Notes: generated by a model from the letters alone, not told the origin. Numbered from the stretch's first letter, positions 10,007-19,528 are shown. The stretch: 64,000 bases of DNA from Nonomuraea roseoviolacea subsp. carminata (GCF_024172185.1 NZ_JAMZEC010000001.1:7911001-7975000); one strand, 5' to 3'. Numbers and translations are program-made.

Positions 10007-13000
10007 ATGACCCGCGTTGTGCCTGGTAGCGGATGGCTTGCTCGCTGGCCGGTGATCCGGCAGCTCAAGGGCGAGGACCCCCGGGGCTCGGCCGCGCGCT
10101 CCGCCCGCACCGACGCGCTGCGGCCCCGCACCGAGCGGGCCGACAAGGTCGCCCGCTCCGTCTGCCCCTACTGCGCGGTCGGCTGCGGCCAGCTCGTCTA
10201 CGTCGAGGACGGCCGGGTCACCCAGATCGAGGGCGACCCCGACTCGCCGATCTCGCGCGGGCGGCTGTGCCCCAAGGGCTCGGCCAGCAAGCAGCTGGTG
10301 ACCCACCCCGGCCGCCAGACGCGGGTGCTCTACCGCAGGCCGTACGGCACCGAGTGGGAGCCGCTCGACCTGGACACCGCGATGGAGATGATCGCCGACC
10401 GGGTCGTGCGCACCCGGCGCGAGACCTGGGAGCAGACCTGCGAGGGCCGGGTCGTGCGCCGCACCATGGGCATCGCCGGCCTGGGCGGGGCGACGCTCGA
10501 CGACGAAGAGAACTACCTGATGAAGAAGCTCTACACCGCCCTCGGCGCCGTCCAGATCGAGAACCAGGCCCGTATTTGACACTCCTCCACCGTCCCCGGT
10601 CTGGGGACCAGTTTCGGGCGTGGCGGCGCGACCACCTTCCAGCAGGACCTGGCGCGGGCGGACTGCATCGTCATCCAGGGCTCCAACATGGCCGAATGCC
10701 ACCCGGTGGGCTTCCAGTGGGTGATGGAGGCCAAGGCGCGGGGGGCGAGGGTCTTCCACGTCGACCCGCGCTTCACCCGCACCAGCGCCCTGGCCGACCG
10801 GTACCTGCCGATCCGCGCGGGCAGCGACATCGTGCTGCTCGGCGCGCTGATCAACCACGTGCTGGAGAACGGGCTGGACTTCCGTGAGTACGTGCTGGCC
10901 TACACCAACGCCGCCACCATCGTCTCGGAGGACTTCCGCGACACCGAGGACCTCGACGGGCTGTTCTCCGGCTGGGACCCGGACACCGCCACGTACGACC
11001 CGCGGAGCTGGGCGTACGCCTCGACCGAGGAACAGCCGCCGGCGGAGCACGTCGAGGGCGGCCGGCGGCACGCCGAGGCGGCCGGGCCCGAGACCTACGG
11101 CGCGGGCGGCGCCGCCGCACACCCCAGCCCGCAGACCGACCCGACGCTGACGCACCCGCGCTGCGTCTACCAGATCCTCAGGCGGCACTTCGCCCGCTAC
11201 ACCCCGGAGCTGGTCGAACGGCTCTGCGGCATCCCGGCGGCCGCCTTCGCCGAGCTGGCCGAGGCCGTCACCGCCAACTCCGGCCGGGAGCGCACCACCG
11301 CGTGGGTCTACTCGGTCGGCTGGACCCAGCACACCGTGGGCGCCCAGTACATCCGCACCGCCTCGATCCTGCAGCTCCTGCTCGGCAACATGGGCCGGCC
11401 CGGCGGCGGCATCATGGCGTTGCGGGGCCACGCCAGCATCCAGGGCTCCACCGACATCCCCACCCTGTTCAACATCCTGCCCGGCTACCTCGCCATGCCG
11501 CACGCCCACCGGCACGACAACCTGGAGCACTACCTGGAGCGCGAGGGCGGCGAGACCGGCTTCTGGGGCAACCGCCGCTCCTACCTGGTGAGCCTGCTCA
11601 AGGCGTGGTGGGGCGAGGCGGCCACCGAGGACAACGACTACTGCTTCGGCCACCTGCCCCGCCTGACCGGCGACCACGGCCACTACACCACCGTGATGGG
11701 CCAGATCGACGGCACCGTCAAGGGCTACTTCGTGATCGGGGAGAACCCCGCCGTCGGCTCCTCCGGCGGCCGGGCGCAGCGCCTCGGCCTGGCGAACCTC
11801 GACTGGCTCGTGGTCCGCGACCTGACGCTGGTGGAGACCGCCACGTTCTGGCGCGACGGCCCCGAGCTGGAGACCGGCGAGATGCGCACCGAGGACATCG
11901 GCACCGAGGTGTTCTTCCTGCCCGCCGCGAGCCACGTCGAGAAGGAGGGCACCTTCACCAACACCCAGCGCCTGCTCCAGTGGCGGGAGAAGGCGCTCGA
12001 CCCGCCCGGCGACTGCCGCAGCGACCTGTGGTTCTACTACCACCTCGGCAAGCTCGTCCGGCGGCGGCTGTCCGACGACGAGATCGACCGGCCCCCGCGC
12101 GAGCTGACCTGGGACTACCCCGAGCACGGCGCCCACCGGGAGCCCTCCGCCGAGGCCGTGCTGCGCGAGATCAACGGCGTCGGCCCCGACGGGCGCGCCC
12201 TGTCGTCCTCCACCCAGCTCCGCGCCGACGGGTCCACCACGTGCGGCTGCTGGATCTACTGCGGCGTCTACGCCGACGAGGTCAACCAGGCCGCCCGCCG
12301 CCGCCCCCGCTCCGAGCAGGACGTCGTCGCGCCCGAATGGGGCTGGGCCTGGCCGGCCAACCGGCGCATCCTCTACAACCGCGCCTCCGCCGACCCCGAG
12401 GGCCGCCCGTGGAGCGAGCGCAAGGCGTACGTGTGGTGGGACCCGGAACGCGGCGAGTGGACCGGCCACGACGTGCCCGACTGCGAGATCGGCAAGCCGC
12501 CGGACTACCTGCCGCCCGAGGGCGCCCGCGCCCAGGACGCGCTCGCCGGCACCGACCCGTTCATCATGCAGTCCGACGGCAAGGGCTGGCTGTACGTGCC
12601 GTCCGGGCTCGCCGACGGGCCGCTGCCCGCCCACTACGAGCCGCACGAGTCGCCGGTCGCCAACATCCTGTACGGCCAGCGGGCCAACCCCGCCCGCCGC
12701 ACCTACGACCGGCCCGAGAGCCCGTACAACCGGCCGGGGCCGCTCTTCCCGTACGTGCTGACCACGTACCGGCTGACCGAGCACCACACGGCGGGCGGGA
12801 TGAGCCGGCCGCTGGCCTACCTCGCCGAGCTGCAGCCCGAGCTGTTCTGCGAGATGGACCCCCGGCTCGCCGCCCGGCTCGGGCTCGGCAACGGCGACTG
12901 GGCCACGATCGTCACCAGCCGCACCGTCGTGGAGGCCAGGGTGCTGGTCACCGGGCGCGTGCGGCCGCTGCGCGTCGAGGGCCGGGTGATCCACCAGATC

Positions 13001-13195
13001 GGGCTGCCGTACCACTGGGGGTGGGGCGGCGGCGGCCTGGTCACCGGCGACGTCGTCAACGACCTGATGCCGCTGGTCCTCGACCCGAACGTCTACATCC
13101 AGGAGGGCAAGGCGATGACCTGCGACGTGCGGCCGGGCCGGCGGCCGAGGGGCCGGGCGCTGCTCGACCTGCTGGAGACGTACCGCCATGGCTGA
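10007..13195 (+). CDS. fdhA: Formate dehydrogenase catalytic subunit, selenocysteine-containing
   Basis: Molybdenum/tungsten bis-MGD enzyme oxidising formate to CO2. The ATG at 10007 has ggag 10 nt upstream. Residues 53-88 carry the [4Fe-4S] ligands (CPYCAVGC, later RLCPKG). At codon 191 an in-frame TGA (10577-10579) sits in the context IENQARI-U-HSSTVPGL, exactly where selenocysteine lies in FDH-N/O-type enzymes, and the frame continues without a break to a TGA at 13193. A SECIS hairpin follows the TGA. The total is 1062 residues including Sec, normal for the long FDH class. The end overlaps the beta-subunit gene by 8 nt. A conventional gene caller would split this gene at 10579; it is intact. 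It depends on the selA-selB-selD-tRNA-Sec set at 24.6-29.2 kb. Confidence 0.95.
10577..10608 (+). promoter_or_regulatory. Selenocysteine codon TGA and bacterial SECIS element
   Basis: The TGA at 10577-10579 is followed after 12 nt by a perfect 6-bp stem gtcccc/ggggac (10592-10597 with 10603-10608) closing the loop GGTCT. The Escherichia coli fdhF SECIS, which SelB binds, has a loop of the same GGUCU type at a similar distance from the UGA. This supports recoding rather than a nonsense mutation. Confidence 0.93.
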
Positions 13196-14021
13196 GCGCA
13201 TGGGGTTCTTCACCGACACCAGCGTCTGCATCGGGTGCAAGGCGTGCGAGGTGGCCTGCAAGGAGTGGAACCAGCTCCCCGACGACGGGTTCGTCTTCGA
13301 GGCGACCTCCTACGACAACACCGGCATGCTGGGGGCGAGCACGTGGCGGCACGTCGCGTTCATCGAGCAGTCGCGGCCGGTGCAGCTGCCCTCCGCTGAC
13401 GACGGCGCGGAGGACTCCGTCGATCGGTGGCTGATGGCCTCGGACGTGTGCAAGCACTGCACGCACGCCGCCTGCCTGGACGTGTGCCCGACCGGGGCGC
13501 TGTTCCGCACCGAGTTCGACACGGTCGTCGTGCAGTCCGACATCTGCAACGGATGCGGGTACTGCGTGCCGGCCTGCCCGTACGGCGTGATCGACCGGCG
13601 CGAGGGCGACGGGCGCGCCTGGAAGTGCACGATGTGCTACGACCGGCAGCTCGGCGGGCTCGAACCGGCCTGCGCCAAGGCGTGCCCCACCGACTCGATC
13701 CAGTTCGGGCCGCTCGACGAGCTGCGCGAACGCGCCGAGGAGCGGGTGGCGCGGCTGCGCGCCGACGGCCACGAGGAGGCCCGCCTGTACGGGGAGAGCC
13801 CGTCCGACGGGGTGGGCGGGGCGGGCGCGTTCTTCCTGCTGCTGGACGAGCCCGAGGTGTACGGCCTGCCGCCGGACCCGGTGGTGACCACGCGCGACCT
13901 GCCGGCGATGTGGCGCTGGGCCGGGGCGGCGGCCCTGTCGCTGGCCGGAACGGTGGCGCTGGCCTTCCTGAAGGACGGGTCCCTGAGGCGCGGGGGGAGG
14001 CACCACCGGTGGGGCAGGTGA
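13188..14021 (+). CDS. fdhB: Formate dehydrogenase iron-sulfur (beta) subunit
   Basis: This 277-residue electron-transfer subunit starts at an ATG overlapping the catalytic gene by 8 nt, which implies translational coupling. Four ferredoxin-type Cys clusters are visible: CIGCKACEVACKEWN at about residues 14-26, CKHCTHAACLDVCPTGA, CNGCGYCVPACPYG and CTMCYDRQ with a later CAKACP. The layout resembles FdnH/FdoH. A hydrophobic segment (AAALSLAGTVALAFL) near residues 242-256 could anchor it in the membrane, as in FdnH. It would pass electrons from the selenoenzyme to the NrfD-like membrane subunit encoded next. Confidence 0.93.
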   Translation: MAERMGFFTDTSVCIGCKACEVACKEWNQLPDDGFVFEATSYDNTGMLGASTWRHVAFIEQSRPVQLPSADDGAEDSVDRWLMASDVCKHCTHAACLDVCPTGALFRTEFDTVVVQSDICNGCGYCVPACPYGVIDRREGDGRAWKCTMCYDRQLGGLEPACAKACPTDSIQFGPLDELRERAEERVARLRADGHEEARLYGESPSDGVGGAGAFFLLLDEPEVYGLPPDPVVTTRDLPAMWRWAGAAALSLAGTVALAFLKDGSLRRGGRHHRWGR

Positions 14022-15112
14022 AGGCCGGGACGGCGGTCGAGGGACGCGATGCGGAGTTCCGCTCGTACTATGGCAGGCCGGTCATCAAACCGCCCGTCTG
14101 GCACGAACCCCACATGCCAACATATCTGTATCTGGGCGGGATGTCTGGCGTGTCGTCCTCGATCGCCGTCATGGCCCGGCTGACCGGCAACCCCCGCCTC
14201 GCCCGCACCGCCCGCCTGGCCGCCGCCGCGGGCGCGAGCGTGGGCGCCGCGCTGCTCGCCGCCGAGCTGGGCCGGCCCGAACGGTTCCTCAACATGCTGC
14301 GCGTCTTCAAGCCCACCTCGCCGATGAGCGTCGGCTCATGGATCCTCGCCGCCCAGAGCGGCCTGTCGGCCGCCGCCGCGTCCGCCGACCTGGCCGGGCT
14401 CCTGCCCGCCGCCGGGGGTGCGGCGCGGCTGGGGGGCCGCCGGGGCGCGGCGCGGCTGAGGGGTGGCCTGGGCGCGGCGCTGCTGGGGGGCCGCCGGAGC
14501 GCGGCGCTGCTGGGGGGCGGCGGGGACACGGGGATCCTCGGCGTCGCCGAGGACAGGGGGTTCCTGGGTGTCGCCGGGGACGCGGCGCTGCTGGCCACCG
14601 CCCTGACCGGCCCGCTGACCGCCACCTACACCGCCGTCCTGATCGCCGACACGGCCGTGCCCGCCTGGCACGAGGCGTACCGGGAACTGCCGTTCCTGTT
14701 CGCGGGCAGCGCGATGGCCGCCGCAGGGGCGGTCGCCATGCTCGCCACGCCGAGGGCACAGGCCGGTCCGGCGCGGGCGGTGGCCGCGGTCGGCGCCGTC
14801 GTCGAGACGGCTGCGGGCACGCTCATGGAGCGGCGGCTCGGCATGGTCGGCCGCCCGTACCGGGAGGGACGGGCGGGCCGCCTCATGGGGACCGCCCGGA
14901 TGCTGACAGCCGGGGGAGGGCTGCTCGCGGCGGTCGCCGGGCGCAGCCGCGTGCTGACCGCGCTGTCGGGTCTCGCGCTCACGGCGGGCTCGCTGTGCAC
15001 GCGCTTCGGCGTCCTGGAGGCGGGCCGCGCCTCGGCCGCCGACCCGGCGTACACGATCGTGCCCCAGCGCGACCGCCTCGACGCCGTCCCTGGTGAGGGC
15101 CTGCAAGGCTAG
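14009..15112 (+). CDS. nrfD: NrfD/polysulfide reductase-like membrane subunit
   Basis: The 367-residue membrane protein starts at GTG 14009, 8 nt after a gggggagg Shine-Dalgarno, overlapping fdhB by 13 nt. A GTG at 14018 in a GTGA overlap is the alternative. Hydrophobic helices, the N-terminal RSYYGRPVIKPPVW and a later EAYRELPFLF motif match the NrfD family, which carries electrons between an Fe-S subunit and the quinone pool without haem. Third in the fdhA-fdhB-nrfD order, it is the probable quinone-reactive subunit. Residues 137-172 are four 9-residue repeats rich in Gly, Ala and Arg that look inserted in a loop; family members usually lack this. Confidence 0.85.
   Translation: MGQVKAGTAVEGRDAEFRSYYGRPVIKPPVWHEPHMPTYLYLGGMSGVSSSIAVMARLTGNPRLARTARLAAAAGASVGAALLAAELGRPERFLNMLRVFKPTSPMSVGSWILAAQSGLSAAAASADLAGLLPAAGGAARLGGRRGAARLRGGLGAALLGGRRSAALLGGGGDTGILGVAEDRGFLGVAGDAALLATALTGPLTATYTAVLIADTAVPAWHEAYRELPFLFAGSAMAAAGAVAMLATPRAQAGPARAVAAVGAVVETAAGTLMERRLGMVGRPYREGRAGRLMGTARMLTAGGGLLAAVAGRSRVLTALSGLALTAGSLCTRFGVLEAGRASAADPAYTIVPQRDRLDAVPGEGLQG
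14417..14524 (+). repeat. 27-nt in-frame minisatellite in the NrfD-like gene
   Basis: Four imperfect 27-nt units encode GAARLGGRR, GAARLRGGL, GAALLGGRR and SAALLGGGG in tandem. Because the unit is a multiple of three, copy-number change would not break the frame. Confidence 0.85.
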
Positions 15113-15325
15113 GGCTCCACAAGCATGGTCCTCCCATGGGGCGCGCTTCGCGCGAAGGGGCTCGGGCTGCGCCCAGTGGGGGGCCGAGCCCCCCACACCC
15201 CCAGGCAAGGGGCCTCCGGCCCCCTGCACCCCCGGGCGTGGGCCGCGTACCGCATGGTGAGAGCGTGGAGCCCTGGCACGACGGTGCAGACGCTCGGGCA
15301 AGCCAGCGCGAGGAGCGAGGGCCGA
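15113..15325. repeat. Palindrome-rich spacer (REP-like)
   Basis: No gene is apparent. Several tight inverted repeats follow one another: the perfect 12-nt palindrome cttcgcgcgaag near 15147, ggggggc/gcccccc with a 3-nt loop near 15180, and ggggcc/ggcccc with a 3-nt loop near 15209. They can act as a terminator after the formate dehydrogenase operon. The clustering also resembles REP-type interspersed elements, which cannot be confirmed without the rest of the genome. Confidence 0.5.
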
Positions 15326-15708
15326 TCAGCTCAATGAGGGAGCGTCACGAACCTGCCACCGGTAGACGCGCTCGTCGCGATTGATGTCGATCAGCCTGAC
15401 CCGATTCAGTGTGACCGGGATGATCGCGGCATGCTCGGCCAGCACTTCACGGATAGGTGCCAGCGGTGCGCCGCTGACGCGGGAGTAGGCGAGACTGACA
15501 TGGGGGCGGAACTTGTCAGCGGCTGAAGCCACTTGATGGGGATCGGACCCAACGCGCTGGTCGCCTCCAGCTCAGGCTGTGCCTCGGCCGCGAAATCGTG
15601 GAGGGCCGACTGGTCGTCCACAAGAAGGTGCCAGGTGTGGACCGAGCGTCCCTTGCGCCGGTCTGGTCGCCAATACCAGTGATCGCGGGTTTCGGTGCCG
15701 CTGGTCAT
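15326..15708 (-). pseudogene. Broken 2'-5' RNA ligase-like gene
   Basis: The N-terminal piece starts at ATG 15708 (MTSGTETRDHWYWRP, then HTWHLLVDD, ending IPIKWLQP), typical of the 2H phosphoesterase/2'-5' RNA ligase-like proteins of actinomycetes. The C-terminal piece lies in another frame (DKFRPHVSLAYSRVSG, with the second HxS motif, then RVYRWQVRD). The pieces abut near 15530. Intact homologues of about 180 residues have some 50-60 residues between them, so this gene appears to have suffered an internal deletion that also shifted the frame. That is inference from family layout. It follows the GntR gene in the same direction. Confidence 0.72.
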
Positions 15709-15767
15709 CACGTGTTTGCCTCCCAGCCTGTGAAGCGCTCCAAGCGGGCGGGGAGCCCGCTGAAAGA

Positions 15768-16484
15768 TCACTCTGCCGACTGGTGATACGACAATTCGTA
15801 CAGGTGCCCGCCCTTGATCAGAACCGACACTTCGACCGGCCGCTCGTCGTCGCTGTAGACAATGCGGAACTGCCGGAACACCGGTACGTCAGGTGGGAGA
15901 TCCAGCTCCTGCACCTCCGTTTCGGTGGGTTGCCGCACGGAGATGCGATCGGTGAAGCGGCGCTGCGGAAACCCGAGGTCGGCCAGCACCTGTGGCGCGC
16001 CACCGCGGATTCTCGCCCGTCCAGCCAGCGGGCTTCCCGCCACGATGCTCACCGGGTAGTAGGACCATGAGAGCTCGACGGGGGCGCCGTCGTGGACCAG
16101 AAGCCGGTGACGCATGACGACCACATCGTCCCGGCCGGCGCCGAGCGCTGCGGCGACATCGCCGGGTGGCGTCACCTCGCCCACCTTCAGCAGTTCGTAA
16201 CCGTACCCGCGAGGTTCCGGGGACTTGTACGTGCTTGCCTCGACGACGAGGGGCCGCCTTTCCCGGACGAAAACGCCCTTGCCCGCGTGTCCGCGCACGA
16301 AGCCTTCGTCTTTGAGCGCCTGGAGGGCGCGCTGAATCGTCGCGTTCGCCGCATCGAAGCGCGCCACCAAACGCGGCGTGGAAGGAAGTTGCGCCCCCGG
16401 TTCCAGGTCACCGGACATGATCTCGGCGCGCAGTTCCGCTGCGATCTGCTGATGGCGGGGCCGAGGGTCTTGCCGCCTACCCAC
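15768..16484 (-). CDS. GntR-family regulator with UTRA domain
   Basis: This 238-residue protein has an N-terminal winged helix (QQIAAELRAEIMSGDLEPG, then PSTPRLVARFDAANATIQRAL, about residues 12-75). The C-terminal UTRA/HutC-type ligand domain (about 95-235) contains LSWSYYPVSIV and the RGGAPQVLADLG and ISVRQPTETEVQ motifs. HutC-type GntR proteins repress and respond to small metabolites. In streptomycetes similar proteins are often linked to integrative elements, and the setting here, with a broken neighbour and a second UTRA gene upstream, fits a decayed patch. No target is apparent. Confidence 0.85.
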   Translation of the reverse strand: MGRRQDPRPRHQQIAAELRAEIMSGDLEPGAQLPSTPRLVARFDAANATIQRALQALKDEGFVRGHAGKGVFVRERRPLVVEASTYKSPEPRGYGYELLKVGEVTPPGDVAAALGAGRDDVVVMRHRLLVHDGAPVELSWSYYPVSIVAGSPLAGRARIRGGAPQVLADLGFPQRRFTDRISVRQPTETEVQELDLPPDVPVFRQFRIVYSDDERPVEVSVLIKGGHLYELSYHQSAE

Positions 16485-16498
16485 GATTGTCGGACTCC

Positions 16499-17041
16499 TC
16501 AGTCGATGATCATCTGATAGCGCAACTCTCGGCCGTGGGCCACCATCGTCATCACGCTGACCTCGACCGGTGTTCCATCCCCAGTCCGGAGGATGCGGCT
16601 CAGGACCAGAACCCAGTCCTCTGGGCGCAGCCGCAGAAGCTCGCGCTCCTTCTCGGTCGCGGGACGGGCTTGGACGGCTTCCTCCGCGCTGTGCGGATGG
16701 TAGCCCAGTTGCGCGAGCAGGGTGGGTGCCCCGCCAGGGATCTTCCGCATCTCGGCGAGCCGAGTGCCGCGCGCGATCGTCGCCGGATAATAGGAGTCGG
16801 CGAGCTCTGTCGGCTGGTCATCCGCCAAGACGAGACGGCGGCGGACGAAGGCGGTCTGATCTGCGGCGAGTGCCAAGGCCCGCGCAATCTGAACCGGCGG
16901 ACGCACCTCCTCCACTGCCTGGAGGTGATGCGTCCCTCTCTTGCCGTGCTGAGCGGCTTCTTGTTCCCATGCGTCCGGTTCGCCGGGGTGTCGCGGCCTC
17001 ACATAGGGCGCGGAAACGCTGACCCAGCCCGCTTCGCTCAT
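16499..17041 (-). CDS. UTRA-domain protein lacking a DNA-binding domain
   Basis: ATG 17041 is chosen because ggagg lies 5 nt upstream; a GTG at 17053 has no such support. The 180 residues begin MSEAGWVSVSAPYVRPRHPG and run through a UTRA domain (VRRRLVLADDQPTELADSYY, IPGGAPTLLAQLG). They end with no winged helix, although the downstream GntR gene has one. Actinomycetes carry a family of such UTRA-only proteins, so this may be a true short form rather than a truncation. It could act as a ligand-binding partner. It is divergent from the small gene at 17164 and 14 nt upstream of the GntR gene. Confidence 0.75.
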   Translation of the reverse strand: MSEAGWVSVSAPYVRPRHPGEPDAWEQEAAQHGKRGTHHLQAVEEVRPPVQIARALALAADQTAFVRRRLVLADDQPTELADSYYPATIARGTRLAEMRKIPGGAPTLLAQLGYHPHSAEEAVQARPATEKERELLRLRPEDWVLVLSRILRTGDGTPVEVSVMTMVAHGRELRYQMIID

Positions 17042-17163
17042 GCGTTCCTCCACCGGTCGCGGAAAGCCGTTCAGCAGCCACCGTAGCTCGACGGCAAGAC
17101 GGCCTGATGCGAAAGCGACGTGAATATCTAGCTGCCTTTCGTGAATTGCAGTAAGGTTGCGAT

Positions 17164-17496
17164 GTGGCTGTCACAACGTCGGCGATCGCATTCGCCCCTC
17201 TGCAGAGCGCACATCATCTGCGGCAGGCCCTGGCCGAACGGGAGATCGACTGTGACGTTCACGCAGGCTACGGGCTCGCGCTGGTCTCGGTTTGGGTCGG
17301 CTTGGTGGTGTGGTGTGACGGTGCTTGGTTCTGGTGGCGTGTGGGCTGGAACGGGCAACGGCAGCGTGTCTTGTACGCCCGGCATCCGGTGGCTGAACCT
17401 GTGCGGGCGGCTCGGCGGGTGGCGTTGCGATACGCGGAGGTTCACCGGAACCATCCTCACTCGAAGCTGGTCGCCGATGTCGTCTCCTCCCTCTGA
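17164..17496 (+). CDS. Small conserved hypothetical protein
   Basis: This 110-residue protein starts at GTG 17164 with aagg 8 nt upstream. It begins VAVTTSAIAFAPLQSAHHLR and holds a hydrophobic, Trp-rich centre (LALVSVWVGLVVWCDGAWFWW) followed by an Arg/His-rich tail. I recall similar small proteins beside UTRA-only regulators in actinomycetes, which is the arrangement here (divergent, 122 nt apart). The function is unknown. Confidence 0.6.
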   Translation: MAVTTSAIAFAPLQSAHHLRQALAEREIDCDVHAGYGLALVSVWVGLVVWCDGAWFWWRVGWNGQRQRVLYARHPVAEPVRAARRVALRYAEVHRNHPHSKLVADVVSSL

Positions 17497-17845
17497 CCGG
17501 TCGAGGAGGGCGCCACGGGCGTACGCCCCGCTCATGGTGGGTTGCCGGGCTGTGATCGTGGGCATGCTCCACAGTCCCGCGTCTACTCGCGAGTTCTCCC
17601 CACTTCTGATCGGGCGGCAGGGGGCTGTGATCGGCGTGCTACGCGGCGGCACGCTCGCCTTGATCGCGATCGACGGCACGCCAGACGACTGTTTGCCCGG
17701 ACTGCGTTCGCCGGTTGGCAGGGACAGACCCGGACGAGGTGACGGCACCGGCTCGGCCGGATCAGTGGCGCCTGGCCGTGCGCTGAGGCCAGGACAGGTG
17801 GGAGCTCCTCCTCGTCTACACCGTCGTCGCCGTGCTCGAACCCCG
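17497..17845. other. 349-base stretch without a recognisable gene
   Basis: Open frames cross this stretch but none has a start with a ribosome-binding site or a family I recognise. On the plus strand a short in-frame tail near 17783-17859 (WELLLVYTVVAVLEPRYIRV then a stop) looks like the C-terminus of a lost gene, preceded closely by a stop codon. I read the stretch as remnant DNA between the decayed patch and the MerR operon. Confidence 0.4.
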
Positions 17846-18604
17846 CTACATCCGGGTTCGCGCGTAAGCCTGGAGCGCGTCGCGGACGAATCTCGCCCCC
17901 GCGGCGTCCTCGTACATGCCGGTGAAGCGGGGGTCCTCGACGAACATGCCCCCCACCCCCTTCACCATCTCGATCGAGCGCTCCCGGTCGCCCTCGGCCG
18001 TGGGGGTGCCCGGGATCTGGCTCAGCCACCGGACGTGCCGGGCGGCCAGTGACTGAGCGTGTTCCGAGGTCGGAGAGATCCCGGCCTTCGCCGCGGCCAC
18101 CCAGGCGGCGACGAGGTCCTCGGCGGCCCGCTTCCAGGCCCGCTGCTCGTCGAGGGTCTTGCCGTGCCACCAGTCGTTGCCCACCTGGAACGCGCGTTCG
18201 CCCCAGCGGGAGACCACCTCGTCCTTGTAGTGGTCGTTGAACCCCGCCAGCATGACGTCCATCTGCGGTTCCGCGCCCGCCTCCAGCGCCTCGAGCGTGT
18301 GACGGACGGAGCGGATCTGCCGTTCGATGCGGTCCCGTTCCTCTTCCAGCGCGGCGATGTGGGCGCGCAGCCCGTCGCGCGCGTCCACCTCGTCCGCCAG
18401 GACCTCGGCGATGGCCGGCAGGCCCATGCCGAGCCGGCGCATGAGCAGGATCCGCTGGAGCCGGGCGACCGCGGTGGCGTCGTAGTAGCGGTACCCGTTC
18501 GCGCCGACCCGGGACGGGGGCAGGAGCCCGACGCGGTCGTAGTGCCGCAGGGCGCGGCTGGTGATGCCGGCCCTGGCCGCGAGTTCCTGGATCGTCCACT
18601 CCAT
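17846..18604 (-). CDS. MerR-family regulator with TipAS-like domain
   Basis: The 252-residue protein has an N-terminal MerR winged helix (MEWTIQELAARAGITSRALRHYD, residues 1-70, ending NGYRYYD), a dimerising coiled coil at about 80-115 and a TipAS-type C-terminal domain (FNDHYKDEVVSRWG, VGNDWWHG, DPRFTGMYED). TipAS domains bind thiopeptides and other hydrophobic or cationic compounds and turn on their target promoter. The gene lies 32 nt downstream of the DUF2268 gene on the same strand. The promoter before that gene has MerR-type geometry, so the pair is probably an autoregulated operon. Confidence 0.88.
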   Translation of the reverse strand: MEWTIQELAARAGITSRALRHYDRVGLLPPSRVGANGYRYYDATAVARLQRILLMRRLGMGLPAIAEVLADEVDARDGLRAHIAALEEERDRIERQIRSVRHTLEALEAGAEPQMDVMLAGFNDHYKDEVVSRWGERAFQVGNDWWHGKTLDEQRAWKRAAEDLVAAWVAAAKAGISPTSEHAQSLAARHVRWLSQIPGTPTAEGDRERSIEMVKGVGGMFVEDPRFTGMYEDAAGARFVRDALQAYARTRM

Positions 18605-18636
18605 CGTTCCAGTGTGACCCGTGGCGGAGCGGGCCG

Positions 18637-19521
18637 TTACCCGCGGCGGAGCGTGGCGGCGATGATCTCCGAGCTGTCGTCGTGCAGGGCCTGCGCCGCC
18701 GTCTTCCCGGTCGCCGCCAGATAGGTGTCGACCAGCCGGTTGCCCGCGGCGTACCCGGCGCCCATCGGCAGCCCCACAGGGGTGACACCGAGGTGCTCGG
18801 CGCCCGGGTCGCCGTGCGCCCAGGCGGTGAAGTTGTGCATGCCTGTCACGTCGAGCCCGGTGAGCACCTTCTCGAAGACCGCGTCGTCGTGCAGGTGCGG
18901 CACGCCGATGCGGGCGGGGCCGAGCTCGTCGCCGTAGAGCTGGCGGGCGAACGCGTCGGCCAGGCCCTCACCGACGATGTGCTCGCCGACCGTGACGGTC
19001 ATCGGGTCCCACACGACCCCGCCCGGGGCCCACCGCAGGTTGTGGTGCAGTTCGTGCACGGCGGTGGCCTCCAGCCGTTCCACGTTCTCGGGGAACGGCC
19101 AGAGCGTGATGGCGATGTTGCCCGAGATGCCGCCGAACCCGGTCAATCCCAGGCAGGGACCCATGAAGTGCTTGTCGGCCGGATCGCCGAGGACGAACAG
19201 CACGGTGATGTCCGGGGCCTCGAACCCCGGCGTCGCCTCCAGCAGTACGGCGAGAGCGTCGTCGAGGGCGCGTTGCATCCGCTCCCAGGCTCCGGCCGCC
19301 GCCAGGGTCTCGAGCGCGTCGAGGCAACGCTCCTCGTCCCGGTCGATGGGGAACCCGGCCGATTGGCGGTGCAGGTCCACCAGGTCCAGCTCGCCGGGGT
19401 AGTAGCGGTACATGCCCCTGTTGGCCTCCAGCATCGAACGCAGGAGGCCGGCGCGCTCCGCGATCGGGGCCAGCAGGATCCGCTTCATGGCGGAGTAGGT
19501 GTCAAGAACAGTGATCGACAT
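18637..19521 (-). CDS. DUF2268-type putative zinc metalloprotease
   Basis: Starting at ATG 19521 gives 294 residues. Residues 156-160 are HELHH, an HExxH zinc site, with a probable third ligand in the later GEGLADAFARQLYG segment, as in gluzincin-like DUF2268 proteins. Other family features are LFVLGDPADKHFMGPCLGL and the final ALHDDSSEIIAATLRRG. The substrate is unknown; in this class the protein is often paired with a MerR/TipA regulator, as here. The start codon lies only 7-8 nt from the predicted -10 hexamer, so the transcript may be leaderless. Confidence 0.8.
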   Translation of the reverse strand: MSITVLDTYSAMKRILLAPIAERAGLLRSMLEANRGMYRYYPGELDLVDLHRQSAGFPIDRDEERCLDALETLAAAGAWERMQRALDDALAVLLEATPGFEAPDITVLFVLGDPADKHFMGPCLGLTGFGGISGNIAITLWPFPENVERLEATAVHELHHNLRWAPGGVVWDPMTVTVGEHIVGEGLADAFARQLYGDELGPARIGVPHLHDDAVFEKVLTGLDVTGMHNFTAWAHGDPGAEHLGVTPVGLPMGAGYAAGNRLVDTYLAATGKTAAQALHDDSSEIIAATLRRG

Positions 19522-19528
19522 GGCGCCG

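Noticed and set aside
10577..10579. In-frame stop making fdhA a pseudogene
   Set aside because: The context ARI-U-H, the SECIS hairpin and a full sel gene set in the window explain the TGA as selenocysteine.
17783..17859. Short gene encoding WELLLVYTVVAVLEPRYIRV
   Set aside because: A stop lies a few codons upstream and there is no start or ribosome site; it is at most a gene remnant.
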